Below are positions 17,640-26,332 of a stretch of 64,000 nucleotides of DNA, in pieces. The notes beneath the pieces were generated by a model that did not search any database, had not been told where the DNA came from, and saw nothing but the letters and a program-made list of their open reading frames with translations. Source of the DNA: Spartinivicinus poritis (GTDB lineage Bacteria > Pseudomonadota > Gammaproteobacteria > Pseudomonadales > Zooshikellaceae); NCBI RefSeq assembly GCF_028858535.1, contig NZ_JAPMOU010000026.1:23424-87423 (forward strand). Reading direction: 5' to 3'. Each line of letters opens with the position of its first letter. The stretch's first letter is position 1. Made by a program: the position numbers and the translations under genes.

Positions 17640-18217
17640 TGACTATGCAGACCTCAGAGCAAACCGTAAAGCAAACAGCAAACCCTTGGTATAAAGAGTT
17701 TTGGTTTTGGTTTGTCATGGCCATTCCTTTGCTTGCAATTGCCTTAGGTATTGCGATGCTGACAGTTTCAATCAAGGGTGCGGATACCTTAGTGCGGGAT
17801 AATTATTACAAAGATGGCCTAGCCATCCGTAATGACTTATCCCGAGATTATAAAGCCAAAGATTTACAGCTAGCTGCCACTATTAAGGTTGATAACCTAA
17901 CAGGTGACATCAATGTCAAACTCACAGGTGAATTAGCCCAATTCCCTGCCAAGCTGAGTTTAAGCCTGGTATCACCTACCATTCCAGACGATGATCAATC
18001 CCTGCTGATGCGACATATTGCTAAAGGCCATTATGTCGGGCAACTCAAACAGCAGGTAAAAGGGAAGCGCTACATTCAACTGGAAACCATTCCTACTGAG
18101 CGAGATAAGTACACAGATAATGATTGGCGGCTGATTTCTGCCTGGTATCTTAGCAATGAGCAGGAAACTATCAGTCTAGGCAGTACTACTGCAACTGCCA
18201 CAACCGAAACCAATTAA
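17639..18217 (+). CDS. ccoH: cbb3 maturation protein CcoH (FixH family)
   Basis: 192-residue protein with one N-terminal membrane helix (FWFWFVMAIPLLAIALGIAML) and a periplasmic domain starting at the FixH hallmark DTLVRDNYYKDGLAIR. It is needed for cbb3 assembly and interacts with the oxidase subunits in species studied. The start overlaps the ccoG stop (TAATG), implying coupled translation, and ccoI follows within 17 bp. The C-terminal tail is Thr-rich (GSTTATATTETN), with no clear meaning. Confidence 0.93.
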   Translation: MTMQTSEQTVKQTANPWYKEFWFWFVMAIPLLAIALGIAMLTVSIKGADTLVRDNYYKDGLAIRNDLSRDYKAKDLQLAATIKVDNLTGDINVKLTGELAQFPAKLSLSLVSPTIPDDDQSLLMRHIAKGHYVGQLKQQVKGKRYIQLETIPTERDKYTDNDWRLISAWYLSNEQETISLGSTTATATTETN

Positions 18218-18234
18218 GGGGTTGGTATTTCGCT

Positions 18235-20700
18235 GTGGCCCAACTTACTGATTGTTTTCATTGTGGCACCCCCATTACTGCAGGCTCAACCACATTTTTT
18301 GCCACTATTGCTGGTGAGCAACAACCAATGTGCTGCCCTGCCTGTCAAACTGTAGCGGAAGCGATTGACCAAGGCGGCCTGAGCCAGTACTACCAGTATC
18401 GCACCAACAAAGCCACTAAAGCCGAGGCTAACGCTCAACAGTTTCAAGTGTATGATGAGCCCGCCTTGCAGGATACCTTTGTTAAAACCCTGCCAAATGG
18501 GGATAGAACAGCATTATTACTGTTAGAAAATATTCACTGTGCAGCTTGTATTTGGCTTATTGAACAGCACTTACAGCAATTCCCTGCGGTTAAGCAAGCA
18601 ACTGTCAACTTTACCCAACATCAACTCCAGCTTAGCTGGGACGCTAAAGCCATGCCATTAAGTCAATTAATGGCAGCTCTGCAGCAGATTGGCTACCCAC
18701 CGCTCCCCTTCCACCCTAATCAACAACAAAGCCTGATGGCCAAACGCCGCCGAAAAATGGTACGTCAGTTAGCGGTAGCTGGGATTGGCGCCATGCAGGT
18801 AATGATGTATGCGGTGGCGTTATACGCGGGTACATTACAAGGCATTGCAGAGCAACATCAATGGTTTTTGCGCTGGGTTAGCTTCATCGTTACTACACCC
18901 GTAGTGTTTTATGCAGCCAAGCCATTTTTCCAAACCGCCTGGCGAGATATTCGCACTCGCCAACTGAGTATGGATGTCCCCATTGCCCTGGCTATTGGTG
19001 GCGCTTATTCGGCCAGTAGCTGGGCAATGTTGACCAATAGTGGAGAAGTCTACTTTGACTCTGTCTGTATGTTTACCTTCTTCCTGCTATTGGGCCGGTT
19101 TGTCGAATTTAATACCCGACAACGCGCCCACCTTAGTGGCTACCGATTAAACCAATTATTGCCTGATCAGGTCACTCTCATCACCGAGGGTAAAGAGGCT
19201 GTTATCCCCTTAACCCTTCTCAAACCAGCTGACACCATCCTGGTCAAGCCTGGTGCCACAATACCAGCTGATGGGACTATTTTAGCTGGGCAAACCACCA
19301 TTAATGAAGCAACCCTCACTGGCGAGTTTTTACCTGAGCCACGTCAAGTGGGTGATCAGGTTATTGCTGGCAGTATTAATGTGGATCAACCCATTCAGGT
19401 TCAAATCACTCATACAGGTCCTGATACCCAACTGGCTTGTATCGAACAGCTACTCAACCAAGCCCAACAGGATAAACCCCCCATTGCATTATTGGCGAAT
19501 AAAGTTGCCCATTATTTTGTGGCTAGCGTATTAGTAATCGCTTCTCTGGTATTTTTCTGTTGGTGGCAGCTCGCACCAGAAGATGCCCTATGGGTTACGT
19601 TATCAGTATTGGTGGTAACCTGCCCTTGTGCACTTTCACTGGCAACCCCCACAGCGCTGACTGCAGCCACTTACGCTTTACAACAACAAGGCTTTATCAT
19701 CACTAAAGGGCATTTATTAGAAGGCTTAACTACCATCAACCATATTGTGTTTGATAAAACTGGTACGCTCACCACTGGACAGTTTAGTCTCACCCAGGTG
19801 ATACCCATAGCAGCAATCAAGACTGACCAAGCTATGGCCTTAGCTGCTGCGTTAGAAATACACTCGGAGCACCCGATAGCAAAAGCTTTCCCAGCTTCTT
19901 CTGCCCTCCAAGCAGTCGATATTACAAACACTCCAGGCCAAGGCATCAGTGGCACAATTGATGGTACAAACTATCGAATTGGTATTGCTAGCCATGCCTG
20001 GCCCGCTGAAATAATTTCCCCACCATCCCACCATGGTCACTGGTTACTGCTGGCTGATGACCAGCAGCCCATTGCCTGGTTTGAAGTCAATGATAGTTTG
20101 CGGGAAGAGGCGGCTGATACGATAGCGGCTTTACAACAACAAGGATTCACACTCTCTTTGTTAACAGGCGACCGCTCAACACAGGCCAGCAATACTGCCC
20201 ACGCTTTAACTATCCACAACCTTAAGCAAGGCGCTTCTCCCGAAGATAAGCTGGCTTATATCAATGCCTTACAAGACCAAGGGGATAAAGTGCTAATGGT
20301 AGGAGATGGAGTAAACGACGCTCCCGTATTAGCCGCTGCGGATGTTTCGGTTGCTATGGGTTCTGCCACCGACTTAGCTAAAACCCATGCTGATGGAATT
20401 TTGCTTAATGGAAAACTTGCCACATTACTGACCGCCTTAACTAAAGCACAAAAAACCCGGCAAATTATTCGGGGTAATTTAATCTGGTCGCTAACTTATA
20501 ATGTGGTAGCACTACCTTTAGCAGCATTAGGTATGATTCCCCCTTGGGCAGCTGCCATTGGGATGACCAGCAGCTCACTGGTTGTGGTACTGAATGCGCT
20601 TAGGCTGAGTGCCCAACAAGCTAATCAGGCTCAGCCTGATACGACAGCTAAGTCCACATGGAATAGTCAGCAACCCCATCAAAATACCACAGGTGTCTGA
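18235..20700 (+). CDS. ccoI: Copper-exporting P1B-ATPase CcoI/FixI
   Basis: Pumps Cu(I) out of the cytoplasm to supply the CuB site of cbb3 oxidase, rather than for copper resistance. The N-terminus has a Cys-rich region (C7xxC10, C33C34xxC37), then a heavy-metal domain with C102AAC105. Transport and ATPase motifs: TGE in NEATLTGEFLP, CPC at 463-465, DKTGT at 507-511, HP in HSEHPIAKAF, and GDGVNDAPVLAAADVSVAMG. The 821-residue length fits FixI. GTG start at 18235; AAGGGG lies 13 bases upstream, a somewhat long spacing. Confidence 0.95.
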   Translation: MAQLTDCFHCGTPITAGSTTFFATIAGEQQPMCCPACQTVAEAIDQGGLSQYYQYRTNKATKAEANAQQFQVYDEPALQDTFVKTLPNGDRTALLLLENIHCAACIWLIEQHLQQFPAVKQATVNFTQHQLQLSWDAKAMPLSQLMAALQQIGYPPLPFHPNQQQSLMAKRRRKMVRQLAVAGIGAMQVMMYAVALYAGTLQGIAEQHQWFLRWVSFIVTTPVVFYAAKPFFQTAWRDIRTRQLSMDVPIALAIGGAYSASSWAMLTNSGEVYFDSVCMFTFFLLLGRFVEFNTRQRAHLSGYRLNQLLPDQVTLITEGKEAVIPLTLLKPADTILVKPGATIPADGTILAGQTTINEATLTGEFLPEPRQVGDQVIAGSINVDQPIQVQITHTGPDTQLACIEQLLNQAQQDKPPIALLANKVAHYFVASVLVIASLVFFCWWQLAPEDALWVTLSVLVVTCPCALSLATPTALTAATYALQQQGFIITKGHLLEGLTTINHIVFDKTGTLTTGQFSLTQVIPIAAIKTDQAMALAAALEIHSEHPIAKAFPASSALQAVDITNTPGQGISGTIDGTNYRIGIASHAWPAEIISPPSHHGHWLLLADDQQPIAWFEVNDSLREEAADTIAALQQQGFTLSLLTGDRSTQASNTAHALTIHNLKQGASPEDKLAYINALQDQGDKVLMVGDGVNDAPVLAAADVSVAMGSATDLAKTHADGILLNGKLATLLTALTKAQKTRQIIRGNLIWSLTYNVVALPLAALGMIPPWAAAIGMTSSSLVVVLNALRLSAQQANQAQPDTTAKSTWNSQQPHQNTTGV

Positions 20701-20702
20701 TT

Positions 20703-20924
20703 ATGGAGTCAATTTATCTACTTATTCCCATTGCCCTGATTTTTGTTGCTATTGGGGTTTGGATTTTTTTCTGGGCAGTAGATAGCGGCCAATTTGATGA
20801 TTTAGAAAGCCCTGCTCACAGTATTTTATTTGATGATGAGTCCAACCCCACTACTCAAAAGCAAGCGGAAAACCAGCCTGCTTCGACTGATAAGCAACAC
20901 GCCTCTGATACTGATAAACCGTAA
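20703..20924 (+). CDS. ccoS: cbb3 assembly protein CcoS
   Basis: 73-residue membrane protein: one helix (LIPIALIFVAIGVWIFFWAV), then DSGQFDDLESPAHSILFDD, the family signature, and a polar tail. CcoS is required for insertion of redox cofactors into the oxidase. The gene is 2 bp after ccoI and its TAA overlaps the ATG of the next gene, so ccoGHIS plus the downstream gene form one coupled unit. Confidence 0.94.
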   Translation: MESIYLLIPIALIFVAIGVWIFFWAVDSGQFDDLESPAHSILFDDESNPTTQKQAENQPASTDKQHASDTDKP

Positions 20925-21628
20925 TGAGTATTGAACTAAGCCAACTAATCAGCGCTTTTTTATTAGGCTTACTGGGTGGTGCCCACTGTTTGGGGATGTG
21001 CGGTGGAATCATGGCAGCAATCAGCCTTCACCTACCAAAACAGAAAAAACTGCCCGTACTACTTAGCTATAATACCGGCCGTATTACCAGCTATACTCTA
21101 GCAGGCATGTTAGTCGGCAGTTTAGGCTGGTCTATTCAGCAACTGGGACCTGCTGCTAATCAAGGGCTCCGCTGGTTAGCAGGCATTTTACTGATTTTAA
21201 TGGCCTGTTATATCGCTAACTGGTGGAAAGCACTGACTTGGCTAGAACAAGCAGGACAACACCTGTGGCGTTATATTCAGCCGTTAACTAAACCTTTTTT
21301 ACCCGCAACCAATAGTAAACAGGGCTTTTGTTTAGGTATTTTATGGGGCTGGCTGCCCTGTGGGCTTATTTACAGCGCCCTCACCTGGTCTGCAGCCAGT
21401 GGCAATACACTTGAGGGCGGTTTATTAATGCTGGGGTTTGGCTTAGGTACACTCCCCACTGTATTAGCGACTGGTTTTTTCGCTGATGTATTGAAGCAAT
21501 TTATTGCCCACCACCTCACTCGCACAGTGGCAGCGATTTTTATGATTGGCTTTGGCATATGGACGATTCCAGGCCCTCACCAGGCACTGTTAATGCCAAG
21601 CCATAACAGTCATGCCCATCATCATTGA
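20924..21628 (+). CDS. TauE/SafE (DsbD_2-like) membrane protein, likely copper handling
   Basis: 234 residues with about six membrane helices. Helix 1 holds GGAHCLGMCGGIMAA and a later one WGWLPCGLIYSALTWSAASG, the Cys and Pro-Cys positions conserved in DsbD_2/UreH-like transporters found next to ccoS. The C-terminus ends in a His cluster (HNSHAHHH). The family is usually labelled sulfite exporter by homology, but linkage to ccoGHIS, the CLGMC motif and the His tail argue for copper or thiol-redox transport during oxidase assembly; this is inference. Start and ccoS stop overlap (TAATG). Confidence 0.8.
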   Translation: MSIELSQLISAFLLGLLGGAHCLGMCGGIMAAISLHLPKQKKLPVLLSYNTGRITSYTLAGMLVGSLGWSIQQLGPAANQGLRWLAGILLILMACYIANWWKALTWLEQAGQHLWRYIQPLTKPFLPATNSKQGFCLGILWGWLPCGLIYSALTWSAASGNTLEGGLLMLGFGLGTLPTVLATGFFADVLKQFIAHHLTRTVAAIFMIGFGIWTIPGPHQALLMPSHNSHAHHH

Positions 21629-21631
21629 CCA

Positions 21632-21645
21632 TTGACTCATGTCAA
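21632..21645 (+). promoter_or_regulatory. FNR/Anr box upstream of hemN
   Basis: TTGACTCATGTCAA is a perfect palindrome of the FNR form TTGAC-N4-GTCAA. It is centred at 21638.5; TACACT at 21667-21672 makes a plausible -10 box, giving a start near 21679, about 41 bp from the centre, as for class II activation. Target: hemN at 21706. Confidence 0.8.
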
Positions 21646-21705
21646 TTCTTTTCCAGACCACCGCTTTACACTGTTAATCTGTATCAACAGTGACAGGCCA
21701 AGTTT

Positions 21706-23094
21706 ATGTTAGGACCTTTGAAGTGGCAGTCCTCGCTTATCGAACGATATAATCAGCAAGGCCCACGTTATACCTCATACCCTACTGCCGTTGAGTTTTC
21801 AGAATCATTTGAGCCTGACCACTATCAACAGGCTTTAACAAAACTCAAACATCAGCAAACACCACTGTCGCTGTATGTACACATCCCATTTTGTGCCAGT
21901 GTTTGTTATTACTGCGGCTGTAATAAAATTATTACCAAAAACCGGCAAAAAGCTCTGCCCTATCTGACGGTATTGGAAAAAGAAATCCAGCTTATCTCTC
22001 AGCAATTAGACTGCAAGCCTGTGGTTGAGCAACTGCACTGGGGAGGTGGTACCCCTACCTTTTTGACCCATGAGCAAACCGCCCAGTTGTTTAAGCTGCT
22101 GGAGCAACACTTTCAACTGGTGGATGATATTGATGGGGATTACTCGATTGAAATAGACCCACGAGAAGCTGACTGGCCAACCATGGGGTTATTACGCTCC
22201 TTGGGATTTAATCGTATTAGTTTAGGCATTCAGGATTTTAATCCGGTTGTGCAAAAAGCGGTTAATCGAGTTCAATCAGAGGCTGAAACAGAGGCTATTT
22301 TTGAAGCAGCCAGAGCATTATTATTTAAATCCATTAATGTGGATTTAATTTATGGATTACCTTTTCAAACTACAACCAGCTTTTTAGAAACCCTTGATAA
22401 AGTCATTGCTCTCTCACCCGACCGGCTCTCGATATTTAATTACGCCCACTTACCCCATCGGTTTAAGCCACAACGACGAATTAAGCCCAACGACTTACCT
22501 TCTGCTACAGAAAAACTCAGTATTTTACAGCACAGTATTGACCGGCTACAGGCAGCTGGCTACCACTATATTGGTATGGATCACTTTGCTTTGCCTGATG
22601 ATAAACTGGCTATTGCTCAAGCAAAAGGCGAGTTACATCGTAACTTTCAAGGCTATACCACCCATGGCCATTGCGACTTAATTGGGCTTGGGGTGTCTTC
22701 AATTAGTCAGATTGGTGATGTTTACTGCCAAAATCACACTGCACTTGATGACTATATTCAGTCAATCGAAAATAATCAGTTACCAATTAAACGTGGCTTT
22801 CGATTAAACCAGGATGATTTACTTAGACGAAGTATTATTCAACAGCTAATCTGCCATTTTCAGGTAGATTTAGCTGAGTATTGCCAACCTCTTGGAATAA
22901 ATTGGCATGTTTATTTCCGGGAAGAAATTATGCAACTTATGCCAATGCTTGAAGATGGGCTCATTACCTTAGCCGATAGCAAGTTAACTATCACCAACAA
23001 TGGAAGGCTATTAGCCAGAAATATCTGTATGGTGTTTGATCGATATCTGGCAAGCAAACAGTCAACGGAAAATTTATTTTCTAAAGTCATTTAA
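21706..23094 (+). CDS. hemN: Oxygen-independent coproporphyrinogen III oxidase HemN
   Basis: Radical-SAM enzyme that converts coproporphyrinogen III to protoporphyrinogen IX without O2, keeping haem synthesis going when oxygen is low. It has the HemN motif VHIPFCASVCYYCGCNK, with Cys63, Cys67 and Cys70 binding the 4Fe-4S cluster and Cys72 also conserved, then GGGTPTFL and SLGIQDFNPVVQKAVNR. The 462-residue length fits HemN rather than the shorter HemW. It has its own FNR box. Placing it between the cbb3 assembly genes and fnr matches Pseudomonas. Confidence 0.95.
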   Translation: MLGPLKWQSSLIERYNQQGPRYTSYPTAVEFSESFEPDHYQQALTKLKHQQTPLSLYVHIPFCASVCYYCGCNKIITKNRQKALPYLTVLEKEIQLISQQLDCKPVVEQLHWGGGTPTFLTHEQTAQLFKLLEQHFQLVDDIDGDYSIEIDPREADWPTMGLLRSLGFNRISLGIQDFNPVVQKAVNRVQSEAETEAIFEAARALLFKSINVDLIYGLPFQTTTSFLETLDKVIALSPDRLSIFNYAHLPHRFKPQRRIKPNDLPSATEKLSILQHSIDRLQAAGYHYIGMDHFALPDDKLAIAQAKGELHRNFQGYTTHGHCDLIGLGVSSISQIGDVYCQNHTALDDYIQSIENNQLPIKRGFRLNQDDLLRRSIIQQLICHFQVDLAEYCQPLGINWHVYFREEIMQLMPMLEDGLITLADSKLTITNNGRLLARNICMVFDRYLASKQSTENLFSKVI

Positions 23095-23202
23095 TACTAG
23101 AAATTTTCGCTTGTTGCTAACCGGGTTCACCCCCTACAATAATCAGAATGTACCCGTTAGCCTAAATTAACAACTTTATGCGTTCGAGGCCTCAGCGTAA
23201 CA

Positions 23203-23955
23203 ATGACTGCCAAAGTAAAACCTATCAACCAAGTCGCTTGCAAAGACTGTATATTAAGCACCCTTTGCCTGCCTATTGCCTTAAAAATAGAAGATATTGA
23301 TACGCTAGACAGCATTATTAAACGAGGCAAGCCGCTACGCAAAGGTGAGCATTTGTTTTTCCAGGGTGACACGTTCAGCTCTATCTATGCTGTTCGCTCT
23401 GGCGCCTTAAAAACCTACACCACCACTGATGATGGCGTTGAACAAATTACTGGCTTCCAGTTACCAAGTGAATTAGTTGGGTTAAGTGGTATTGATGATG
23501 AACATTATCCAGTATCAGCTCAAGCAGTTGAAACCACTATGGTCTGTGAAATCCCCTTCGAAAAACTGGATGAGCTGGCCAGTACTCTGCCTGAGCTACG
23601 TCGTAAATTAATGCAAATCATGAGTAAAGAAATTCGCGAAGATCAGCAAATGATGCTGCTACTCAGTAAGAAAAATGCCGATGAGCGGATTGCAACCTTT
23701 CTCTTAAACTTAGCTGCCCGCTTCCGTCGCCGGGGCTTTTCCTCTCAAGCTTTCAGACTCCCCATGTCTCGCAATGAGATGGGCAATTACTTGGGGCTTG
23801 CGGTAGAAACAGTTAGTCGTGTCTTCACGCGCTTCCAAAAAAATGGCTTAATTGATGCCAATGGTAAGGAAATTCTGATCAAGGATTCCATGACTATTTG
23901 CTCTTTAGCTGGGGGCAAACCTGTTAATCAAGCCAATGATTCATTAACAGGCTAA
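23203..23955 (+). CDS. fnr: Oxygen-sensing regulator Fnr/Anr
   Basis: CRP-family transcription factor that dimerises through an oxygen-labile 4Fe-4S cluster. Cluster ligands Cys13, Cys16 and Cys22 have the same C-x2-C-x5-C spacing as E. coli FNR; the fourth is the Cys in TTMVCEIPF. The cyclic-nucleotide-like beta-roll covers residues 30-140, a dimer helix follows, and the HTH (SRNEMGNYLGLAVETVSRVF) carries the E..SR residues that read TTGAT half-sites. Length 250. It can act on the two FNR boxes in this window, at 12410 and 21632. A Pseudomonas homologue would be called anr. Confidence 0.95.
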   Translation: MTAKVKPINQVACKDCILSTLCLPIALKIEDIDTLDSIIKRGKPLRKGEHLFFQGDTFSSIYAVRSGALKTYTTTDDGVEQITGFQLPSELVGLSGIDDEHYPVSAQAVETTMVCEIPFEKLDELASTLPELRRKLMQIMSKEIREDQQMMLLLSKKNADERIATFLLNLAARFRRRGFSSQAFRLPMSRNEMGNYLGLAVETVSRVFTRFQKNGLIDANGKEILIKDSMTICSLAGGKPVNQANDSLTG

Positions 23956-23974
23956 CCTTCCTACCCAGCAAACT

Positions 23975-24150
23975 TAGGAACGTGCACGAAATAGCTGACA
24001 GTTTTGGCTCCAATCCATCCCGCTTGGCGCTATAAGTTTATTGGTGGTTAGGGCAAAAACTCGACATAAGCCCACTATGCCTTCTTTTTTGCGCCTTGCC
24101 AAACGAGCTTGGAGCAAAAATCCAGCAAGTGATTTCGTGCATGTCCCTTA
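23975..24150. repeat. MITE-like inverted-repeat element between fnr and apt
   Basis: The left arm (23975-24012) contains AACGTGCACGAAAT and ends GGCTCCAA. The right arm (24109-24150), reverse-complemented, contains GACATGCACGAAAT and ends TTGCTCCAA. The inverted match continues weakly inward (CGCTTGGCGC against GCGCCTTGCCAAACG). The 176-bp unit has no coding capacity and could fold into one long hairpin. This is the shape of a non-autonomous miniature element, though target duplications are not obvious. Confidence 0.6.
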
Positions 24151-24193
24151 GCTGGGAAAAAGCATCGATAAACCATTATCTGGAAAAATTATA

Positions 24194-24736
24194 ATGATAT
24201 TTGACGAATATTATGTAAAGTCATTAATCCGTAGTGTTCCTGACTGGCCCAGCCCTGGTGTCATGTTTCGTGATATTACTCCCTTATATAAATCACCAAA
24301 AGCACAACGAATGGTGGTTGATAGCTTCATTCAACGTTATGTTGATGCCGATTTTACCCATATTGGCGCAATGGAAGCTCGTGGTTTTTTACTAGGCTCG
24401 GTCATTTCCTATGAGCTGAATAAGCCTCTAGTGCTATTTCGAAAACAAGGCAAGCTACCTACACAAACCATTGCAGAAGAATATGACATCGAATATGGAA
24501 AAGCAGTGCTAGAAGTACAACATGATGCTTTTGAAAGTGGTGCAAGTATTCTGCTAGTGGATGACTTGATTGCAACGGGAGGCACTCTTCTTGCCGCAGC
24601 AACCTTAACCCGACAGTTAGGGGGTAGTATTTATGAAACAGCGGCCATTATTGACTTGCCTGATTTAGGTGGCAGTCAAAAACTCCAGGATTCGGATATT
24701 CCTGTTTATACACTTTGTGCCTTTGCTAAAGACTAG
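24194..24736 (+). CDS. apt: Adenine phosphoribosyltransferase
   Basis: Purine salvage enzyme forming AMP from adenine and PRPP in the cytoplasm. The 180 residues show the family start ([19 protein letters not shown] then [10 protein letters not shown]), the adenine-site region [10 protein letters not shown], the flexible loop [12 protein letters not shown], and the PRPP motif [14 protein letters not shown] at residues 119-132. The ATG at 24194 fits the family. The ribosome-binding site is weak. The gene is preceded by the MITE-like element, so its promoter is either within that element or in the 43 bp after it. Confidence 0.95.
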   Translation: MIFDEYYVKSLIRSVPDWPSPGVMFRDITPLYKSPKAQRMVVDSFIQRYVDADFTHIGAMEARGFLLGSVISYELNKPLVLFRKQGKLPTQTIAEEYDIEYGKAVLEVQHDAFESGASILLVDDLIATGGTLLAAATLTRQLGGSIYETAAIIDLPDLGGSQKLQDSDIPVYTLCAFAKD

Positions 24737-24755
24737 CAGGCCTGGCTGCACCAAT

Positions 24756-24777
24756 GCGCGCCCATCAAAGGGTGCGC
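24756..24777 (+). terminator. GC-rich hairpin after apt
   Basis: GCGCGCCC (24756-24763) and GGGTGCGC (24770-24777) form an 8-bp stem with one G-T pair and a 6-nt loop, 19 bp after the apt stop. No T run follows, so this is a possible rather than certain terminator. Confidence 0.45.
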
Positions 24778-25159
24778 TGGTTATCGAAGAGTAAAGCTGT
24801 TACCGCTAATTTCACCGTCATTTAAATGACAACTCTGTCAGCTATTTGATCACTTTATAATTTTCTTGTTCATCTTGCTCAACAAACATCAGGTAGGTTA
24901 AAAAGCGAAAGTAATATTTCCACTACCGCTAACCCCATTCTTCAGAGCATTATCCTTATCAAACACTTTTTAACTTTTTCCAAGTAAAGCAAGCCGTTAA
25001 GTTGTGTATTTCAGTCTACACTAACCATAAAACAGGATTTTATTGAATATCAGTCATTTTTTTGTAATGAAGAAAAGGAATGCCAACAGCAGTAAAGGCC
25101 CATACTGGTCAAAAAAATGCATTAAAAACAATAAACGTAGGGAAAATGAGAGCTGAATA
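24778..25159. other. Intergenic region, no feature recognised
   Basis: About 380 bp of AT-rich DNA between the apt hairpin and the lysozyme-like gene. I see no defensible reading frame, strong promoter or repeat. GGGAAAATGAGAG just before 25160 is the nearest thing to a ribosome-binding region. Confidence 0.4.
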
Positions 25160-25657
25160 ATGGGCATTTGTGCAGAAGAACTAAGACATTATGTCGTTCA
25201 ACCCACTTTAAAGCAATTGCAAATCAAGCATTGCTTAGCAGAAAATTTGCTAATGGGGACAGCTGCTCAGGAAAGTGGGCTAGGCTTCTACCTACGCCCT
25301 AAAAAACATCATTCCTATGGCATTTATTGCATTACCCCTATTATGCATAGAAATATTTGGGATAAATATTTGGTTCAATTACCAGAACTGGCAAGTCAGG
25401 TAAGGGGATTGGCCAGCCAGCATGAATTTTTGGAAAATCCCCACCAAGAATTAGCCACTAACCTGAGTTATGCAACAGCCATTGCCTGGATGGTTTACCA
25501 GCGTGTCCCAAATTTTCCGACTAAAGGTGATCCATCCAATTTAGGGTTGTTAGGGAAATGCTGGCGCCGTTATTACCATGGTAAACCCCAGGCCTCATTA
25601 GACGACTTTATCCATAATTACCATCAGTATATCCTGGGTACTCCGCAAGCAGCCTGA
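25160..25657 (+). CDS. Orphan phage-type lysozyme-like/transglycosylase-like protein
   Basis: 165 residues, no signal peptide. The layout ELRHYVVQPTLKQL, AENLLMGTAAQESGLG, then GIYCITPIMHRNIWDKYL resembles small tail- or lysis-associated proteins of phages with a lysozyme-like fold, in which the Glu of AQESGLG would be catalytic. The rest (LSYATAIAWMVYQRVP, GLLGKCWRRYY) is helical. No other phage gene is near, so it may be a relic or a domesticated gene. The family call is recognition by pattern; enzymatic activity is inference. Confidence 0.5.
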   Translation: MGICAEELRHYVVQPTLKQLQIKHCLAENLLMGTAAQESGLGFYLRPKKHHSYGIYCITPIMHRNIWDKYLVQLPELASQVRGLASQHEFLENPHQELATNLSYATAIAWMVYQRVPNFPTKGDPSNLGLLGKCWRRYYHGKPQASLDDFIHNYHQYILGTPQAA

Positions 25658-25788
25658 CGGTCTAACATAGCAACTGCTTATATTAATTACCGCAGTAGGT
25701 TGAAAATATAGTCTGTTAATATTTTATATTTACTTGCTGACTATTAACTTTTTAAGCAAGCGCATATGTTCCTGTATTGCCTATTTAC

Positions 25789-26118
25789 TTAACCTGATAA
25801 CTGCTCAGCACACTGAATACACAAATCCGTATAAGGCATTACCTTTAATCGAGCAGGTGCAATCTCCTGCCCACAATGACTACAAAACAGATACTCTTCA
25901 TTATCAATACGTGTTAATGCACGCTGGACCTTGATTAACTCTGATAAAGTCTCATTACCTAGAGCATCGACCACCTCATCATTTTCACGTTCTTGTGCCT
26001 GCTCTGACCAGTCTCGGCTGGTGGGTTTTACTGCATCCCGCTTCAGTCGCGACAATCGCTGTTCCAACTCCACTTGTTTAGCCTGTAGTTGACGTTTTAT
26101 GTCTTCATATAATGTCAT
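25789..26118 (-). CDS. DksA/TraR-family C4 zinc-finger protein
   Basis: 109-residue cytoplasmic protein: an N-terminal coiled coil rich in Lys, Glu and Gln (YEDIKRQLQAKQVELEQRL), an acidic segment (ERENDEVVDALGNETLSEL), and the zinc finger CSHCGQEI with CIQC 17 residues on. Proteins of this type bind the secondary channel of RNA polymerase; this one is shorter than DksA (about 150), so it belongs with the small TraR/DksA-like proteins. The ATG at 26118 is preferred over upstream GTG codons because GAGG lies six bases before it. Monocistronic, converging on the lysozyme-like gene. Confidence 0.85.
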   Translation of the reverse strand: MTLYEDIKRQLQAKQVELEQRLSRLKRDAVKPTSRDWSEQAQERENDEVVDALGNETLSELIKVQRALTRIDNEEYLFCSHCGQEIAPARLKVMPYTDLCIQCAEQLSG

Positions 26119-26286
26119 GCAGTGCCTCACCACTTTCACATTCGTTATTAAAAACTGTTATTGACTTACTTTATCTAACTATAGCGTTTTCTAACGTTCC
26201 TATTGATTGGGCAAACAATACAGACAAAAAGTTTGCTTCTCTTCCCCTTACCCACATACTTTATTCTCATTAACAACAGGCTCAGG

Positions 26287-26292
26287 TATAAT
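26287..26292 (+). promoter_or_regulatory. -10 box for ttcA
   Basis: TATAAT, a perfect -10 hexamer, 40 bp before the ttcA ATG. The -35 region is weak. Transcription would start near 26299, which excludes an in-frame start at 26207. Confidence 0.5.
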
Positions 26293-26332
26293 CAGCCCCC
26301 CATTACCTGGTTGCCTTCACTTAGCTGTAACG

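Noticed and set aside
24190..24195. TATAAT overlapping the apt start codon
   Set aside because: A promoter here would start transcription inside apt; the reading frame and family start fit the ATG at 24194, so this is chance.
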